Positions 24,555 through 33,686 of a stretch of 64,000 bases of DNA are shown in pieces. The notes below the pieces were generated by a model. It had not been told where the DNA came from. It worked only from the letters and a program-made list of their open reading frames with translations, and did not search any database. The stretch covers positions 1-64,000 of the forward strand of contig NZ_JACHJL010000013.1 of NCBI RefSeq assembly GCF_014203645.1, read 5' to 3'. Position numbers and translations under genes: made by a program. The number at the start of each line of letters is the position of its first letter. The first letter of the stretch is position 1. The stretch comes from Streptomyces zagrosensis (GTDB lineage Bacteria; Actinomycetota; Actinomycetes; Streptomycetales; Streptomycetaceae).

Positions 24555-25433
24555 TTACGCCGCTTTCGGGGGAATCAGATGGCGTACGCCCACTGCGTCA
24601 GTGGCATCGGGTGAACCGCCGAGTTGATGCACGAGGACCCAGCGCCCGTCCGGGAGCGCACCCGCGAACACCGAGGCGTCCCGGGTCGCACCGTTGTGCC
24701 AGGTGACGGTTCCGGAGTGCTGCCAGGATGGAGCCGGAGCGCCGAGTTCACGCTCCACGAGCAGACCCGTGAGCAGCCGGGCCGCAGCGCGCGGAGTGGC
24801 CCACATGCCGCCGGCGGGGAGGATCGCCCCCTGCATGGTCCACGGCTTGCGCTCGCGGCCGAAGAGCCCGGTGGCGCACAGCCGCCGGTCTGCGGGCGGC
24901 TGCACGGCCATTGCGTCGATGCCCAGTGGGTTTAGCACCTGCTCCCGTACGACCCGCTCGTAGGGCTGCCCCGTGGCAGCCACCAGAGCGGCGCCGAGCA
25001 CCGCATAGCCGAAGTTGGAATACTCCTCCTCGGTCCCGGGCTCACGAACGGTCAGCGCCTTGAGTCGGCCACAAAGCGCCCGCAGCGCGGCGTCGTCGAA
25101 GGAAGCGTACGGGTCCCGGCCGGACAGACCTGGAGGCAGTCGAGGCAGCCCAGAGGTGTGCTCGGCAAGGTGCAGCAGGGTGATGCCGGTACCAGGCGGC
25201 ACCGGCAACCAGCGCTCCACCGGGTCTGCCAGTTCCAGCGTCTTCGCCTCCGCCAGGCGCATCAGCGCGGTGCCGGTGAGGACCTTGGTCAGGGAGCCGA
25301 TCTGCACGAACCGGTCCGGGTCGTGCCCATGGCTGACGCGCTCGGGACCGTCGCCGCTGAGCAGACAGGTCGGTATGGGACGCACGGTGGTGGGGCTCCT
25401 TCCGGGGACGGCCGGGCCGCCCAGGGTCTGCAT
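24555..25433 (-). CDS. Serine hydrolase, class C beta-lactamase/esterase-like
   Basis: A 292-residue penicillin-binding-protein-like serine hydrolase. The SxxK motif is IGSLTK, the YxN motif is EEYSNFGY, and the third-box region is near SWQHSGTVTWHNGA. This fold covers beta-lactamases, esterases and D-aminopeptidases; the actual substrate is unknown. No signal peptide is visible from ATG 25433, so it is probably cytoplasmic; the longer frame to 25526 does not add one. Shine-Dalgarno is weak. Confidence 0.82.
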   Translation of the reverse strand: MQTLGGPAVPGRSPTTVRPIPTCLLSGDGPERVSHGHDPDRFVQIGSLTKVLTGTALMRLAEAKTLELADPVERWLPVPPGTGITLLHLAEHTSGLPRLPPGLSGRDPYASFDDAALRALCGRLKALTVREPGTEEEYSNFGYAVLGAALVAATGQPYERVVREQVLNPLGIDAMAVQPPADRRLCATGLFGRERKPWTMQGAILPAGGMWATPRAAARLLTGLLVERELGAPAPSWQHSGTVTWHNGATRDASVFAGALPDGRWVLVHQLGGSPDATDAVGVRHLIPPKAA

Positions 25434-25961
25434 CTCGCGGCGGACTGTGCGCGTTGCGGCGGGCGAGCGGCGGCACGCCCGTGTGCACCGTGTAGGCCCG
25501 GCCCCGTACGGCGGGCGGGACGTCACCCCCCTGGGCTAGCACCACAGTACGGGGGCACACGTCCCCTGATCATCCGAAGCCGACCAGATCGGGGCCGGCC
25601 TCGGCCCTGGGAGGTCAGGCTCTTCCTCAGCGCCACCCGGGTCGCGTGCGGTGCGGCACCGAGGTGGTCACCGACTACTTCCCTCCCAAGGCTGCTCTCA
25701 GCGACCGGCACCCGATCGTCAAGGCGACCGGAGTCCGCTTCCGTTTCGGTGCCCGCGACGGCGCTCCGCTGGCCCCACACGCCCTGGGTGGTGGCCTGTA
25801 TTCGGTGGCACGGTTGCAAGCGCGCGCTGACGGCTAGCCGGCCGCCTCACCCAGCGGTACGTACGCACTTTTTTGTAGGTACTTGATCGGTTTCCCGACA
25901 GGCACAAGCATCGAAGCCACGCGTCGATGCCAACGAGCCGTCTGGCCGGGAAGGGTCACAC
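25434..25961. other. Interval with a possible gene remnant
   Basis: About 530 bp without a firm gene. A 63-codon frame at 25646-25837 (plus; VVTDYFPPKAALSDRHP) looks protein-like but is short and unrecognised. It could be a remnant. A patch with six T residues near 25869 precedes the next gene. Confidence 0.35.
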
Positions 25962-26255
25962 ATGCACGTCGAGGGGGACCTGGGAGCGGGCTGGTGGCGG
26001 GTCCATGAGTCCGCGGCACTGGACGCCGCCGGAGGCACCTGGTTGGTGCTACACCGCGACCGTTGCCGGGCCGCCGCGAGCACGACGGATCTGGTGACGA
26101 CCGAGGCCGCGTTGGCGCTGCTCGCTTCGCCTGGCACCAGACCCTGCCCACGGTGCGGCCCGGACCGCGCCCTGTGCCGCGGCGCGCCGACCGATACGGC
26201 CTCCACCGTCGTTCGCTCCGTGGCCGAGCCGGCCCACGACCCCTCCGGCCCGTAA
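25962..26255 (+). CDS. DUF6233-like small protein
   Basis: A 97-residue protein similar to the C-terminal part of the Streptomyces DUF6233 family. It has GWWRVHESAALDA, then TWLVLHRDRCRAA, and a CPRCGPDRAL motif whose cysteines could bind a metal. Family members are usually longer with an N-terminal segment, so this one may be truncated. ATG 25962 has GAAGGG upstream. Function unknown. Confidence 0.6.
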   Translation: MHVEGDLGAGWWRVHESAALDAAGGTWLVLHRDRCRAAASTTDLVTTEAALALLASPGTRPCPRCGPDRALCRGAPTDTASTVVRSVAEPAHDPSGP

Positions 26256-26906
26256 CTTCATTGCGTACCGCAGATCCCGCAGCACCACTTTTCAGCCAAA
26301 GGCGTCCTTGGCTTCGTTGCTGTCCCGTACTCCGGGGGAGCCTTGGTGCAATCGCCGCGAGCGCTCGGCGGTGACGCCGGGGCTAGTGCGCGCGATTACC
26401 GGCAGCGAAAAGGAGCCGGGGATAGGGCCGGGCTTCACACAAGCACTCCGTGCCGGCGTGTCCAAGTCGGCCAGGAAACACCCAGAACAATAGCTCTAGC
26501 TTCGATCCCTCTCAGTTCGTCGCCTTCGCTCACCAGGTCTTAGCAGCCGCACCGCGGGTACAGATCGCGGATGAACTCAGGGGGCAGATTGTCCGCGACG
26601 CCTCCCACCTCGAAGAAGAGAGCACCCGACCCACCCCTGAACCAAGCCGGGTACATCGGGCCCTGGACGGGCTGATGGAGACCCCCGTACGGCACTCCAC
26701 CGCCGGCGTCGCGCAACTCCTGTACGACACCGGCCGTAGCCTCCTTCCTGAGATCACCCGCCCTACACCAGGACAACGACTCGGGCCAGAGCAGTCACAA
26801 GATCGGCCGAACAAGCACGGACAAGCACGGACAAGCACCGACGTCCGCGGTCGTGCCCTGGCCGCCCGGACGATGGCGGCATTGGCGCGCGGGGCATGAT
26901 GGCACC
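26256..26906. other. Interval with decayed coding sequence
   Basis: 650 bp with no firm gene. A plus-strand frame (26450-26899) contains a protein-like part from about 26500 to 26760 (FDPSQFVAFAHQVL through GRSLLPEITR) with weaker codon bias than its neighbours and a TTA codon at 26539-26541. It lacks a good start and could be a remnant of a transferred gene. A 10-bp unit (ACAAGCACGG) is repeated three times at about 26811-26840. Confidence 0.4.
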
Positions 26907-27293
26907 ATGCGGACGCAACCTGTGTTGATCTACGACGGTGACTGTGCCTTTTGCACCAGCGCGGTGGCCTTCACCGAGCGCCGCATTCGGCCCCGCTGTG
27001 AGGTGCTCGCCTGGCAGTTCGCCGACCTGGACGAGTTGGGCACCACTCAGGCCAGAGCCGAGCACGAGTTGCTGTGGATCACGCCGACAGGTCTCGTCTA
27101 CGGCGGAATCGGTGCGGTCGCCAAGTTGCTGCTGAACAGCGGTCGCGGCTGGGCGCCGCTCGGCGCACTGCTGAACCTGCCGCCACTGCGCTGGATCGGG
27201 CACGGCGTGTACCGACTGGTCGCCAACAACCGCCAGCGGATGCCAGGCGGCACGCCGGCTTGCGCGGTCCAGCACCGCCACGCCCCAAGCTAA
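26907..27293 (+). CDS. DCC-family thiol-disulfide oxidoreductase-like protein
   Basis: A 128-residue member of the DCC family (named after its Asp-Cys-Cys motif). The signature is at the N-terminus, YDGDCAFCTSAVAF, with the CxxC-like DCAFC pair. It continues with a conserved WQFADLDELG block and a C-terminal hydrophobic/GHGVYRLVANNR segment. Family members are predicted thioredoxin-like redox proteins; the partner is unknown. ATG 26907 starts just before the motif. Confidence 0.85.
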   Translation: MRTQPVLIYDGDCAFCTSAVAFTERRIRPRCEVLAWQFADLDELGTTQARAEHELLWITPTGLVYGGIGAVAKLLLNSGRGWAPLGALLNLPPLRWIGHGVYRLVANNRQRMPGGTPACAVQHRHAPS

Positions 27294-27358
27294 GCACCAG
27301 GGCTCCGCGGCGAGTTGCTGGGTTGGGGCGTTGGCAGGGCGGGAGCCAGGCACGGCAA

Positions 27359-27392
27359 GAGGACGCCCGCCACCCCCGAGGCGGGCGTCCTC
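27359..27392. terminator. Bidirectional terminator hairpin
   Basis: A perfect 13-bp stem (GAGGACGCCCGCC at 27359-27371 with its complement at 27380-27392) and an 8-nt loop lie between convergent genes. Confidence 0.8.
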
Positions 27393-27433
27393 GTCTGTGT
27401 GCGGGGGCGGCGGTGCGCCCCCGGTGTTGTGGT

Positions 27434-28246
27434 CTACGGCTTGCGCGCCACCGCCACGTACAGCGATACCTCGGCGTCCGTGACGCTCTCGTCCGTCTCG
27501 GCGTCGGGCCGCCAGCGGTGCGGCACCTCCACGCCGGGCTCGACGAGTTCCAGGTTGGTGAAGAACCGTGCGACCTCCGCGCGAGAGCGGGTCTGAGCGG
27601 GGATGCCGCCACGGTGGTAGATGTCGACCACCTTGGACCAGATGTCGGGCGCGAAGTCCGATGTGACGTGCGAGATGACCAGGAAACTGCCGGCGGCCAG
27701 CTCCGAGACCAGGCGCTCTACGAGCTCGTACGCGTTGAACTCATCCGGGACGAAGTGCAGCAGCGCGTTCAGCGACAGGGCGACCGGCTGGCTCATGTCC
27801 AGGGTCTCGCGCAGTTCCTGCGCGGACAGGATCTTCTCCGGCTCACGGACGTCCGCATGGATGTAGGCGGTACGGCCCTGGGGGGCGCTGCGCAGCAACG
27901 CCTGGGCGTGCGTCAACACGATCGGGTCATTGTCGGCGTAGACGACACGCGCATCGGGAGCGACGCTCTGGGCTACCTGGTGCAAATTGGGCTCGGTGGG
28001 AATGCCGGTTCCGATGTCGAGGAACTGGCGCACGCCCGTCGCCGCGAGGTAGCGGGTGGCCCGATGCATGAAGCGGCGGTTGGTCCCGGCACAGATTTTG
28101 ATGCCCGGATTGATCTCTATGACGTTCTCAGCGGCCTGCTGATCCACCTCGTAGTGGTCCTTGCCACCGAGGTAGTAGTCGTACATGCGCGCCGGATGCG
28201 GCTTACTGGTGTCGATCCGGCTCGCTGCGCGACCGAGTTCGGCCAT
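27434..28246 (-). CDS. SAM-dependent methyltransferase, DUF574 (PF04672) type
   Basis: A 270-residue Streptomyces-type methyltransferase. It starts with the family hallmark TSKPHPARMYDYYLGGKDHY and has the SAM-binding motif FLDIGTGIPT, then VVYADNDP and LNALLHFVPD. Substrate is unknown. ATG 28246 is preceded by GGAGGACC; the frame runs further upstream to 28447 through low-complexity sequence. Members very often accompany XRE/DUF397 modules, as here. Confidence 0.88.
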   Translation of the reverse strand: MAELGRAASRIDTSKPHPARMYDYYLGGKDHYEVDQQAAENVIEINPGIKICAGTNRRFMHRATRYLAATGVRQFLDIGTGIPTEPNLHQVAQSVAPDARVVYADNDPIVLTHAQALLRSAPQGRTAYIHADVREPEKILSAQELRETLDMSQPVALSLNALLHFVPDEFNAYELVERLVSELAAGSFLVISHVTSDFAPDIWSKVVDIYHRGGIPAQTRSRAEVARFFTNLELVEPGVEVPHRWRPDAETDESVTDAEVSLYVAVARKP

Positions 28247-28299
28247 CTGGTCCTCCGATTTCCTGGTGCTGTCGCCACCGCTGGCTATCGAGGGCTGCC

Positions 28300-28395
28300 G
28301 GTCGCGGTGATTGTGAGTGCTGCTTGGCGGTGCCGTTGGGTGGTGCTGTTGTTGGGCGGTGCTGCTGGGCGGTGCTGTTGGGTCCGTGCTGCTGC
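28300..28395. repeat. GCTG/GGCGGTGCTG low-complexity repeat
   Basis: Repeated GGCGGTGCTGNTG units fill the space between the DUF574 and DUF397 genes. On the minus strand the open frame through it reads as a Pro/Ser/Thr/His-rich stretch, which I regard as non-coding. Confidence 0.5.
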
Positions 28396-28418
28396 GCGGT
28401 GGCGCGCCGAGCGTGTCC

Positions 28419-28676
28419 CTAGGCGAGGAGAAAGTCCGCCTGGCCACCCTTGGCGCCGTGGAGGAACTGCTCGATCTCGCGGACGGTGTAGATCAGTGCC
28501 GGGCCGTCGGGGTCGGTTGACTGGCGCAGCGCTACCCGCCCGTCGGCAAGCTTCATCACTTCGACGCAACTGCCGCCGTTGGGGCCGCTCCACGGCTTGC
28601 GCCAGCCCTCGGTGCCCAGCGCGCTAGCGGGCATGCCGTTGTAGACGCGGTGAATGTCTGCCACGGATTTGTTCAC
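28419..28676 (-). CDS. DUF397 protein
   Basis: An 85-residue DUF397 protein. The diagnostic blocks are WRKPWSGPNGGSCVEV, GRVALRQSTDPDGPALIYT and IEQFLHGAKGGQADF. GTG 28676 is preferred because AAGGAG sits 8 bp before it, whereas the in-frame TTG at 28682 is too close. It begins 2 bp after the XRE gene stop, so it is the second gene of that operon. DUF397 proteins are partners of XRE/DUF5753 regulators and behave like the small half of a regulator pair. Confidence 0.9.
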   Translation of the reverse strand: MNKSVADIHRVYNGMPASALGTEGWRKPWSGPNGGSCVEVMKLADGRVALRQSTDPDGPALIYTVREIEQFLHGAKGGQADFLLA

Positions 28677-28678
28677 GG

Positions 28679-29536
28679 TCAATGCTCCTTGCGCAGGTCA
28701 CCGAGGAGGGCCTCGGTGCGTAGTGCTGGGACGGCCTGGGTGCCCATGCGGTCAAGGGCTTCGAGGTAGGCCGCCACATCGGCGCGTTCATCGAGGTAGG
28801 AGGCGCTCGTCAGGCTTTCGCTGTAGACGACGTCAGGCAGTTCCGGCACCCGGAACCTGAACAGTTGGAAGGGGCCGAACATCCCAGGGTGCGGCCCAGC
28901 GCTGAACGGCACGACCTGAAAGGTCAGGTTCGGCAGCGCCAGGGCCTCCACCAGCCGATCGATCTGGGCGCGCATCACCTCGGCGCTCCCCACCGGGCGG
29001 CGCAGCACCGTCTCGTCCACGATGGCCCAAAGGCGCGGTGCGTCCGGCCCGGTGAGCAGTTGTTGGCGTTCCATCCGCAGCGCCACTCTGCGGTCGAGCT
29101 CGGAGTCGCTCGCGTGGGGGAAGCCGACGCTGAGCAGCGCCCGGGCGTACTCGGGTGTCTGCAACAGGCCGGGCACGAAGTGGGGTTCATAGGCACGGAT
29201 GAGACTGGCCGCGCCCTCCAGGCTGACGTAGAGGCTGAACCAGTCGGGCAGTACGTCGCGAAACCGGTGCCACCAGCCGGGTTGATTGGCCTCATCGGTC
29301 AGCTCCAGAAAGGAACCGACCTCTTCGTCCGGTATGCCGTAGGTGCGCAGCAGTTTTTCCACGTACGGGAGTTTCAGCCCGACTTCGGCCTTCTCCATAC
29401 GCCGCACGGTGGTCTGGTTGACATCCAGCGCCTTCGCCGCCTGCTCGTACGTGACCCCGGCCTTCTCCCGGAGGTCACGCAGCCGCATGCCGAGGACTAT
29501 CTGCCCGACCGTCGGAGCAGATCGCGCCTCTCCCAC
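28679..29536 (-). CDS. XRE-family regulator with DUF5753 ligand/partner domain (WhiJ-like)
   Basis: A 285-residue transcription regulator. The helix-turn-helix is at the N-terminus (LRDLREKAGVTYEQAAKALDVNQTTVRRMEKAE), followed by the long DUF5753 domain (FRDVLPDWFSLYVSLE, YEPHFVPGLLQTPEYARAL, and the F(R)VPELPDVVYSE region). This is the WhiJ/AbaA-type architecture linked to development and antibiotic production in Streptomyces. GTG 29536 has GGAGG at 6-bp spacing; the upstream ATG at 29551 overlaps that site. Operon with DUF397. Confidence 0.9.
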   Translation of the reverse strand: MGEARSAPTVGQIVLGMRLRDLREKAGVTYEQAAKALDVNQTTVRRMEKAEVGLKLPYVEKLLRTYGIPDEEVGSFLELTDEANQPGWWHRFRDVLPDWFSLYVSLEGAASLIRAYEPHFVPGLLQTPEYARALLSVGFPHASDSELDRRVALRMERQQLLTGPDAPRLWAIVDETVLRRPVGSAEVMRAQIDRLVEALALPNLTFQVVPFSAGPHPGMFGPFQLFRFRVPELPDVVYSESLTSASYLDERADVAAYLEALDRMGTQAVPALRTEALLGDLRKEH

Positions 29537-29776
29537 ATTGCACCTCCGCATATGGCTTGTTCACAGCAGTGTGCCATGGTTCGACTGACGCGAACAGACT
29601 GCGCTCGCTATTCTGCATTTCGCAGAATGCCCCGCGCTGACTGAGTGAGGCAGTGGTCATGGAGACATGGCCGCCCCCTTTCACGGTCGTGGCTCGGCAG
29701 CACGTCCGAGCCCGCGCTTCCTGTGCTTCTCGTCACAACGCCCCCTCCCCCGCAGGCACATGGAAGGCGAACGGCC

Positions 29777-30226
29777 GTGGTCGCTCCTGAAACGATGCCC
29801 TTCTCCGTTTCCCCGGGCAGCGCAGCCGGCCCCTATGAGGAGGCGTTTCGCCTGCCGGCGGAACGCGCGGCGGTCTCCGACGCCCGCCGCCGCGTACGCA
29901 TGTGGCTCAACTGTCAACAGGTGTCGGAAGATGCCCGTGACATGGCCCAATTGGTGATATCCGAGCTGGTCACCAATGCCGTCGTCCATACGAGCAGCAC
30001 CTCGATAGCGTGCGTACTCCAGTCCGTACGCGGGCAGTTGCGGATCGAGGTCCGCGACCAGGGTGGCGGCACCACCCGGCCCACGCCGCGCGATGCGGCG
30101 GCGGGTGACGAGAACGGCCGCGGCCTGCTGTTGGTGGAGACCTTGGCCGACACCTGGGGAGTGGTCTTCGGTGAGCGAGGCGAGGGCCGCACGGTGTGGG
30201 CGGCCCTGCCGGCGCAGTCCGCCTGA
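29777..30226 (+). CDS. Anti-sigma-factor-like ATP-binding protein (RsbW/HATPase_c)
   Basis: A 149-residue GHKL ATPase-domain protein. The N-box is ELVTNAVVH, the G1-like box is VRDQGGG and the G2 box is GRGLLLVETLADTW. Stand-alone proteins of this type are Streptomyces anti-sigma or WhiJ-cluster components. GTG 29777 has GGAAGG about 8 bp upstream; a longer open frame starts at 29645 without support. It is divergent from the XRE gene, completing an XRE/DUF397/ATPase set. Confidence 0.85.
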   Translation: MVAPETMPFSVSPGSAAGPYEEAFRLPAERAAVSDARRRVRMWLNCQQVSEDARDMAQLVISELVTNAVVHTSSTSIACVLQSVRGQLRIEVRDQGGGTTRPTPRDAAAGDENGRGLLLVETLADTWGVVFGERGEGRTVWAALPAQSA

Positions 30227-30308
30227 TCCCACTCACCGCACCACAGGGCCGGCCGTCGTCGTCCGGCAGCGATCGCCGTGACTGTCCCCCGGTGCGCAAG
30301 CCAGCGTG

Positions 30309-31370
30309 CTACGCGCTGAGCACCCGCCCCAGGTCGTAGCTGACCGGCTCCTCCAACTGGGCATAGCCGCAGCTCTCGGGCTCCCGGTCGGGGCGCCAAC
30401 GGCGAAATTGCGTGGTGTGCCGAAAGCGGTCGCCCTCCATGTGGTCGTACGCCACCTCACAGACCCGCTCAGGGCGCAGTGGCACCCAGGACAGGTCCTT
30501 GCCTGCGCTCCAGCGGCTCGGGCCGCCGGGCATCCGGTTCGCTTCGTGGGCGCTCTCATCGCCCCAGTCGGCCCAGGGGTGCCCGGATGCCGACTCCATC
30601 CGCAGTGGGGCCAGTTCGCGCATCAGCGCCTCTCGTTGGCGCATCGGGAAGGACGCGCAGACGCCCACGTGTTGGAGTCGGCCGCCGCTGTCGTACAGGC
30701 CGAGCAACAGCGAACCGACGACCGGGCCACTCTTGTGCGGTCGCAGCCCGGCCACCACGCAGTCCGCGGTGCGCTCGTGCTTGACCTTGACCATGACCCG
30801 CTCGCCTTGCCGATAGGGGAGATCAGGCCGTTTCGCGATGACACCGTCGAGTCCGGCCCCCTCGAACTGCTGGAACCACTCCTGTGCTACGCGCAGGTCG
30901 GCGGTGGTGGGCGCCAGGTGGACAGGGGCCGCGGCGCCCCGCAGCGCCTCGGCGAGCGCCAAGCGGCGCTCGCTTTGTGGGGCGTCGAGCGCCGCGGTGT
31001 CACCGAGCGCCAGCAGATCGAAGGCGACCAGGCTGGCGGGGATGGTCTCGGCGAGCATCCGCACCCGGGAGGCGGCCGGGTGGACGCGGCTGAGTAGCGC
31101 CTCGAAGTCGAGACGGTCATCCCTGGTGATGACGATCTCGCCGTCGAGAACGCAGCGCTCGGGCAGTCGTGTCCGCAGTGCTTCGACGAGTTCGGGAAAG
31201 TAGCGGGTGAGCGGCTTGCCTGAGCGGCTGCCGAGTTCAACCTCGTCGCCGTCCCTAAAGACGATGGCCCGAAAGCCGTCCCACTTGGCCTCGTAGTTCA
31301 TACCGGGCGGGATGGTCGCCGCGGACTTGGCCAGCATCGGCCGCACGGGCGGCATCACCGGAAGGTCCAT
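30309..31370 (-). CDS. ATP-dependent DNA ligase (LigC/LigD-ligase type)
   Basis: A 353-residue ATP-dependent DNA ligase. The nucleophilic lysine is Lys29 in YEAKWDGFRA. Other motifs are SRSGKPL, LDGEIVI, FDLLAL, DGVIAKR and VMVKVKHERT, followed by the OB fold (VVAGLRPHKS to VGVCASF). The C-terminal stretch RPERVCEVAYDHMEGDRFRHTTQF is typical of the actinomycete LigC group. It is divergent from the polymerase gene across 183 bp. It is presumably the main ligase of this end-joining locus. Confidence 0.92.
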   Translation of the reverse strand: MDLPVMPPVRPMLAKSAATIPPGMNYEAKWDGFRAIVFRDGDEVELGSRSGKPLTRYFPELVEALRTRLPERCVLDGEIVITRDDRLDFEALLSRVHPAASRVRMLAETIPASLVAFDLLALGDTAALDAPQSERRLALAEALRGAAAPVHLAPTTADLRVAQEWFQQFEGAGLDGVIAKRPDLPYRQGERVMVKVKHERTADCVVAGLRPHKSGPVVGSLLLGLYDSGGRLQHVGVCASFPMRQREALMRELAPLRMESASGHPWADWGDESAHEANRMPGGPSRWSAGKDLSWVPLRPERVCEVAYDHMEGDRFRHTTQFRRWRPDREPESCGYAQLEEPVSYDLGRVLSA

Positions 31371-31553
31371 GACCTTGATTGTGCGGCCCTACGGTGGCGC
31401 CCGCCCGCCGAGCGCCGGGGCCCTGGTGGGCCGCGGCGCATGCCCAAGGCCGCCCCTTGCGCCTAGACCAGCGCGGCGCCCGCGGCCGATGGCCTGCGGC
31501 TTCGCAGGGGCCGCCGACAGGCGCGCCGCCGCGTACCGGCCTAGCGTGGCCGC
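31371..31553. promoter_or_regulatory. Divergent promoter region of the end-joining locus
   Basis: A 183-bp region between the divergent ligase and polymerase genes; both promoters are expected here. It is extremely GC-rich. I see no clear -10 element or LexA-like box. Confidence 0.35.
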
Positions 31554-32558
31554 ATGGGAGAGCCCCTGGAGATCACGGTCGGCGAGCGGACGGTGCGGCT
31601 GTCGCATCCGGACAAGGTGTACTTCCCCGAGCGGGGGTTCACCAAGGTGGACGTCGCGCGGTACTACCTCGCGGTCGGTGACGGGGTGTTGCGTGCGCTG
31701 CGGGACCGCCCCACGACGCTGGAGCGCTACCCGGACGGGGTAGCCGGGGAGTCCTTCTCCCAAAAGCGGGCGCCGCGCAACCTGCCGGAGTGGATTCCGA
31801 CTGGCCGGATCGCCTTTCCCAGCGGGCGATACGCGGATGAGATCTGTCCGACCGAGGTGGCGGCCGTGGTGTGGGCCGCCAATTTGGGCACCTTCACCTT
31901 CCATCCCTGGCCGGTGCGCCGCTCCGACACCGACCATCCCGACGAGCTACGGATCGACCTCGACCCACAGCCGGGCACGGACTACGAGGACGCGTTGCGG
32001 ACCGCTTTGGAGTTGCGCGAGGTCCTGGCTGGCCTGGGGCTGCGCGGCTGGCCCAAAACCTCGGGCGGTCGGGGGCTACACGTCTATGTTCCCTTGGCTC
32101 CGGAATGGACGTTCGTCCAGGTCAGACGTAGCGCCATTGCCATCGCTCGGGAATTGGAGCGGCGGGCGCCGCAGCAAGTGACGACCTCCTGGTGGAAGGA
32201 AGAGCGGGGCGCGAAGATCTTTGTGGACTACAACCAAACCGCCAGGGATCGCACCATCGCCAGCGCGTACTCGGTGCGCCCCAAGCCCCATGCGCCAGTC
32301 TCGGCTCCACTGCGCTGGGAGGAGTTGCCCGATGCCCGGCCGCGCGACTTCGACCTGGCCACCATGCCCGCGCGGTACGCCGAGGTGGGTGATGTACACG
32401 CGGACCTGGACACCCACGCGTTCCGTCTTGAGGCCGCCCTGGAGTTGGCCGCACGCGATGAGCGCGACCACGCTTTGGGAGATCTGCCCTATCCGCCGGA
32501 CCATCCGAAGGTGAAGGGCGAGCCAAAGCGGGTGCAGCCGAGTCGGGCCAAGCCCTGA
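31554..32558 (+). CDS. LigD-type polymerase/primase (PrimPol)
   Basis: A 334-residue stand-alone LigD polymerase domain, an archaeo-eukaryotic primase-fold enzyme that fills in and adds nucleotides, often ribonucleotides, at broken ends. The metal-binding residues are Asp135 and Asp137 in LRIDLDP, with a third Asp at 225 in KIFVDYNQ. The SGGRGLHVYV strand (170-179) is intact. It begins with GEPLEITVGERTVRLSHPDKVYFP, typical of the group. It is the first of three genes in a probable operon with HhH-PHP and Ku. Confidence 0.92.
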   Translation: MGEPLEITVGERTVRLSHPDKVYFPERGFTKVDVARYYLAVGDGVLRALRDRPTTLERYPDGVAGESFSQKRAPRNLPEWIPTGRIAFPSGRYADEICPTEVAAVVWAANLGTFTFHPWPVRRSDTDHPDELRIDLDPQPGTDYEDALRTALELREVLAGLGLRGWPKTSGGRGLHVYVPLAPEWTFVQVRRSAIAIARELERRAPQQVTTSWWKEERGAKIFVDYNQTARDRTIASAYSVRPKPHAPVSAPLRWEELPDARPRDFDLATMPARYAEVGDVHADLDTHAFRLEAALELAARDERDHALGDLPYPPDHPKVKGEPKRVQPSRAKP

Positions 32559-32606
32559 CCCCAACGAGAGCTCAATGCGGCGAGGAGTGGGAAGGAGGCG
32601 GCGAGC

Positions 32607-33656
32607 GTGGAGCCGGTGGCGGCGCTGGAGCGGATCGCGTTCTTGCTGGAACGTACGGGCGCCGAGACGTATCGCGTGCGGGCCTTTCGCAATGCCGCGT
32701 CGGCACTTACCGACCTGGGCCCCGACGAGGTGGCACGCCGGGCACAGGCTGGCTCACTGACATCGGTCAAGGGGCTTGGGCCCAAGACCGTCGCGGTCGT
32801 CAAGCAGGCACTGGCGGGCGAGGTGCCCTCCTATGTACAGCAGCTCTCTGCCGAGGCGAACACGCCGCTGGCCGCGGGGGGCGAGCGGCTGCGGGCCGCG
32901 CTGCGCGGCGACTGCCATATGCATTCCGACTGGTCGGACGGCGGCAGCCCGATCGAGGTCATGGCGCGCTCTGCGGCCGAGCTCGGCCACGACTGGGCGG
33001 TGCTGACCGACCACTCCCCCCGGCTGACCATCGCGCACGGGCTGAGCGCCGAGCGGTTGCGCGAGCAACTTGAGGTGGTGGCGGAGGTACGGGAGCAGGT
33101 CGCGCCGTTTCGCCTGTTGACGGGCATCGAGTGCGACATCCTCGACGACGGCTCCCTCGATCAGGACCGCGAGTTGTTGGATCAGCTCGATGTGGTGGTG
33201 GCCTCCGTCCACTCCAAGCTCCGCATGGACGCCACCGCCATGACCCGACGCATGGTGGCGGCGGTACGTGATCCGCTGGTCGATGTGTTGGGGCACTGCA
33301 CCGGGCGGCTGGTGACCGGCCGGGGTAGGCCGCCATCGGACTTTGACGCCGAAGCGGTGTTCGCCGCGTGCGCCGAGTCCGGCACCGCGGTGGAGATCAA
33401 CTGCCGTCCCGATCGGCTCGACCCGCCACGCCCGCTGCTGCACAAGGCGGTGGCGGCCGGCGTGCTCTTCTCCATCGATACCGATGCGCACGCTCCAGGG
33501 CAGTTGGACTGGCAGTCCTACGGCTGCGCCCGCGCGGCCGAGTGCGAGGTGCCCGCCGAGCGAGTGATCAACACCTGGACCGCGCGGCAACTTCTCGACT
33601 GGACCCGTACGCGCAAGCCACCCGCCCGCACTGCCGCCAGACGATCTCGGGCATAG
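32607..33656 (+). CDS. Helix-hairpin-helix plus PHP-domain protein (PolX-like, no polymerase core)
   Basis: A 349-residue protein. The N-terminal 80 residues form a PolX-type 8-kDa/HhH region (YRVRAFRNAASAL and SVKGLGPKTVAVVKQAL) for DNA binding. A complete PHP metallo-phosphoesterase domain follows, with metal ligands His104 and His106 (DCHMHSD), Asp111, His136 (TDHS), Glu175, His202 (SVHS), His230, and Asp293/His295 (DTDAH). The palm/fingers polymerase core of PolX is absent. GTG 32607 has GGAGG upstream. Sitting between the end-joining polymerase and Ku, it is likely a DNA-end nuclease or phosphatase (inference). Confidence 0.85.
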   Translation: MEPVAALERIAFLLERTGAETYRVRAFRNAASALTDLGPDEVARRAQAGSLTSVKGLGPKTVAVVKQALAGEVPSYVQQLSAEANTPLAAGGERLRAALRGDCHMHSDWSDGGSPIEVMARSAAELGHDWAVLTDHSPRLTIAHGLSAERLREQLEVVAEVREQVAPFRLLTGIECDILDDGSLDQDRELLDQLDVVVASVHSKLRMDATAMTRRMVAAVRDPLVDVLGHCTGRLVTGRGRPPSDFDAEAVFAACAESGTAVEINCRPDRLDPPRPLLHKAVAAGVLFSIDTDAHAPGQLDWQSYGCARAAECEVPAERVINTWTARQLLDWTRTRKPPARTAARRSRA

Positions 33657-33686
33657 GGCAGACAACCCACCAGAAGGGCCAGCACC

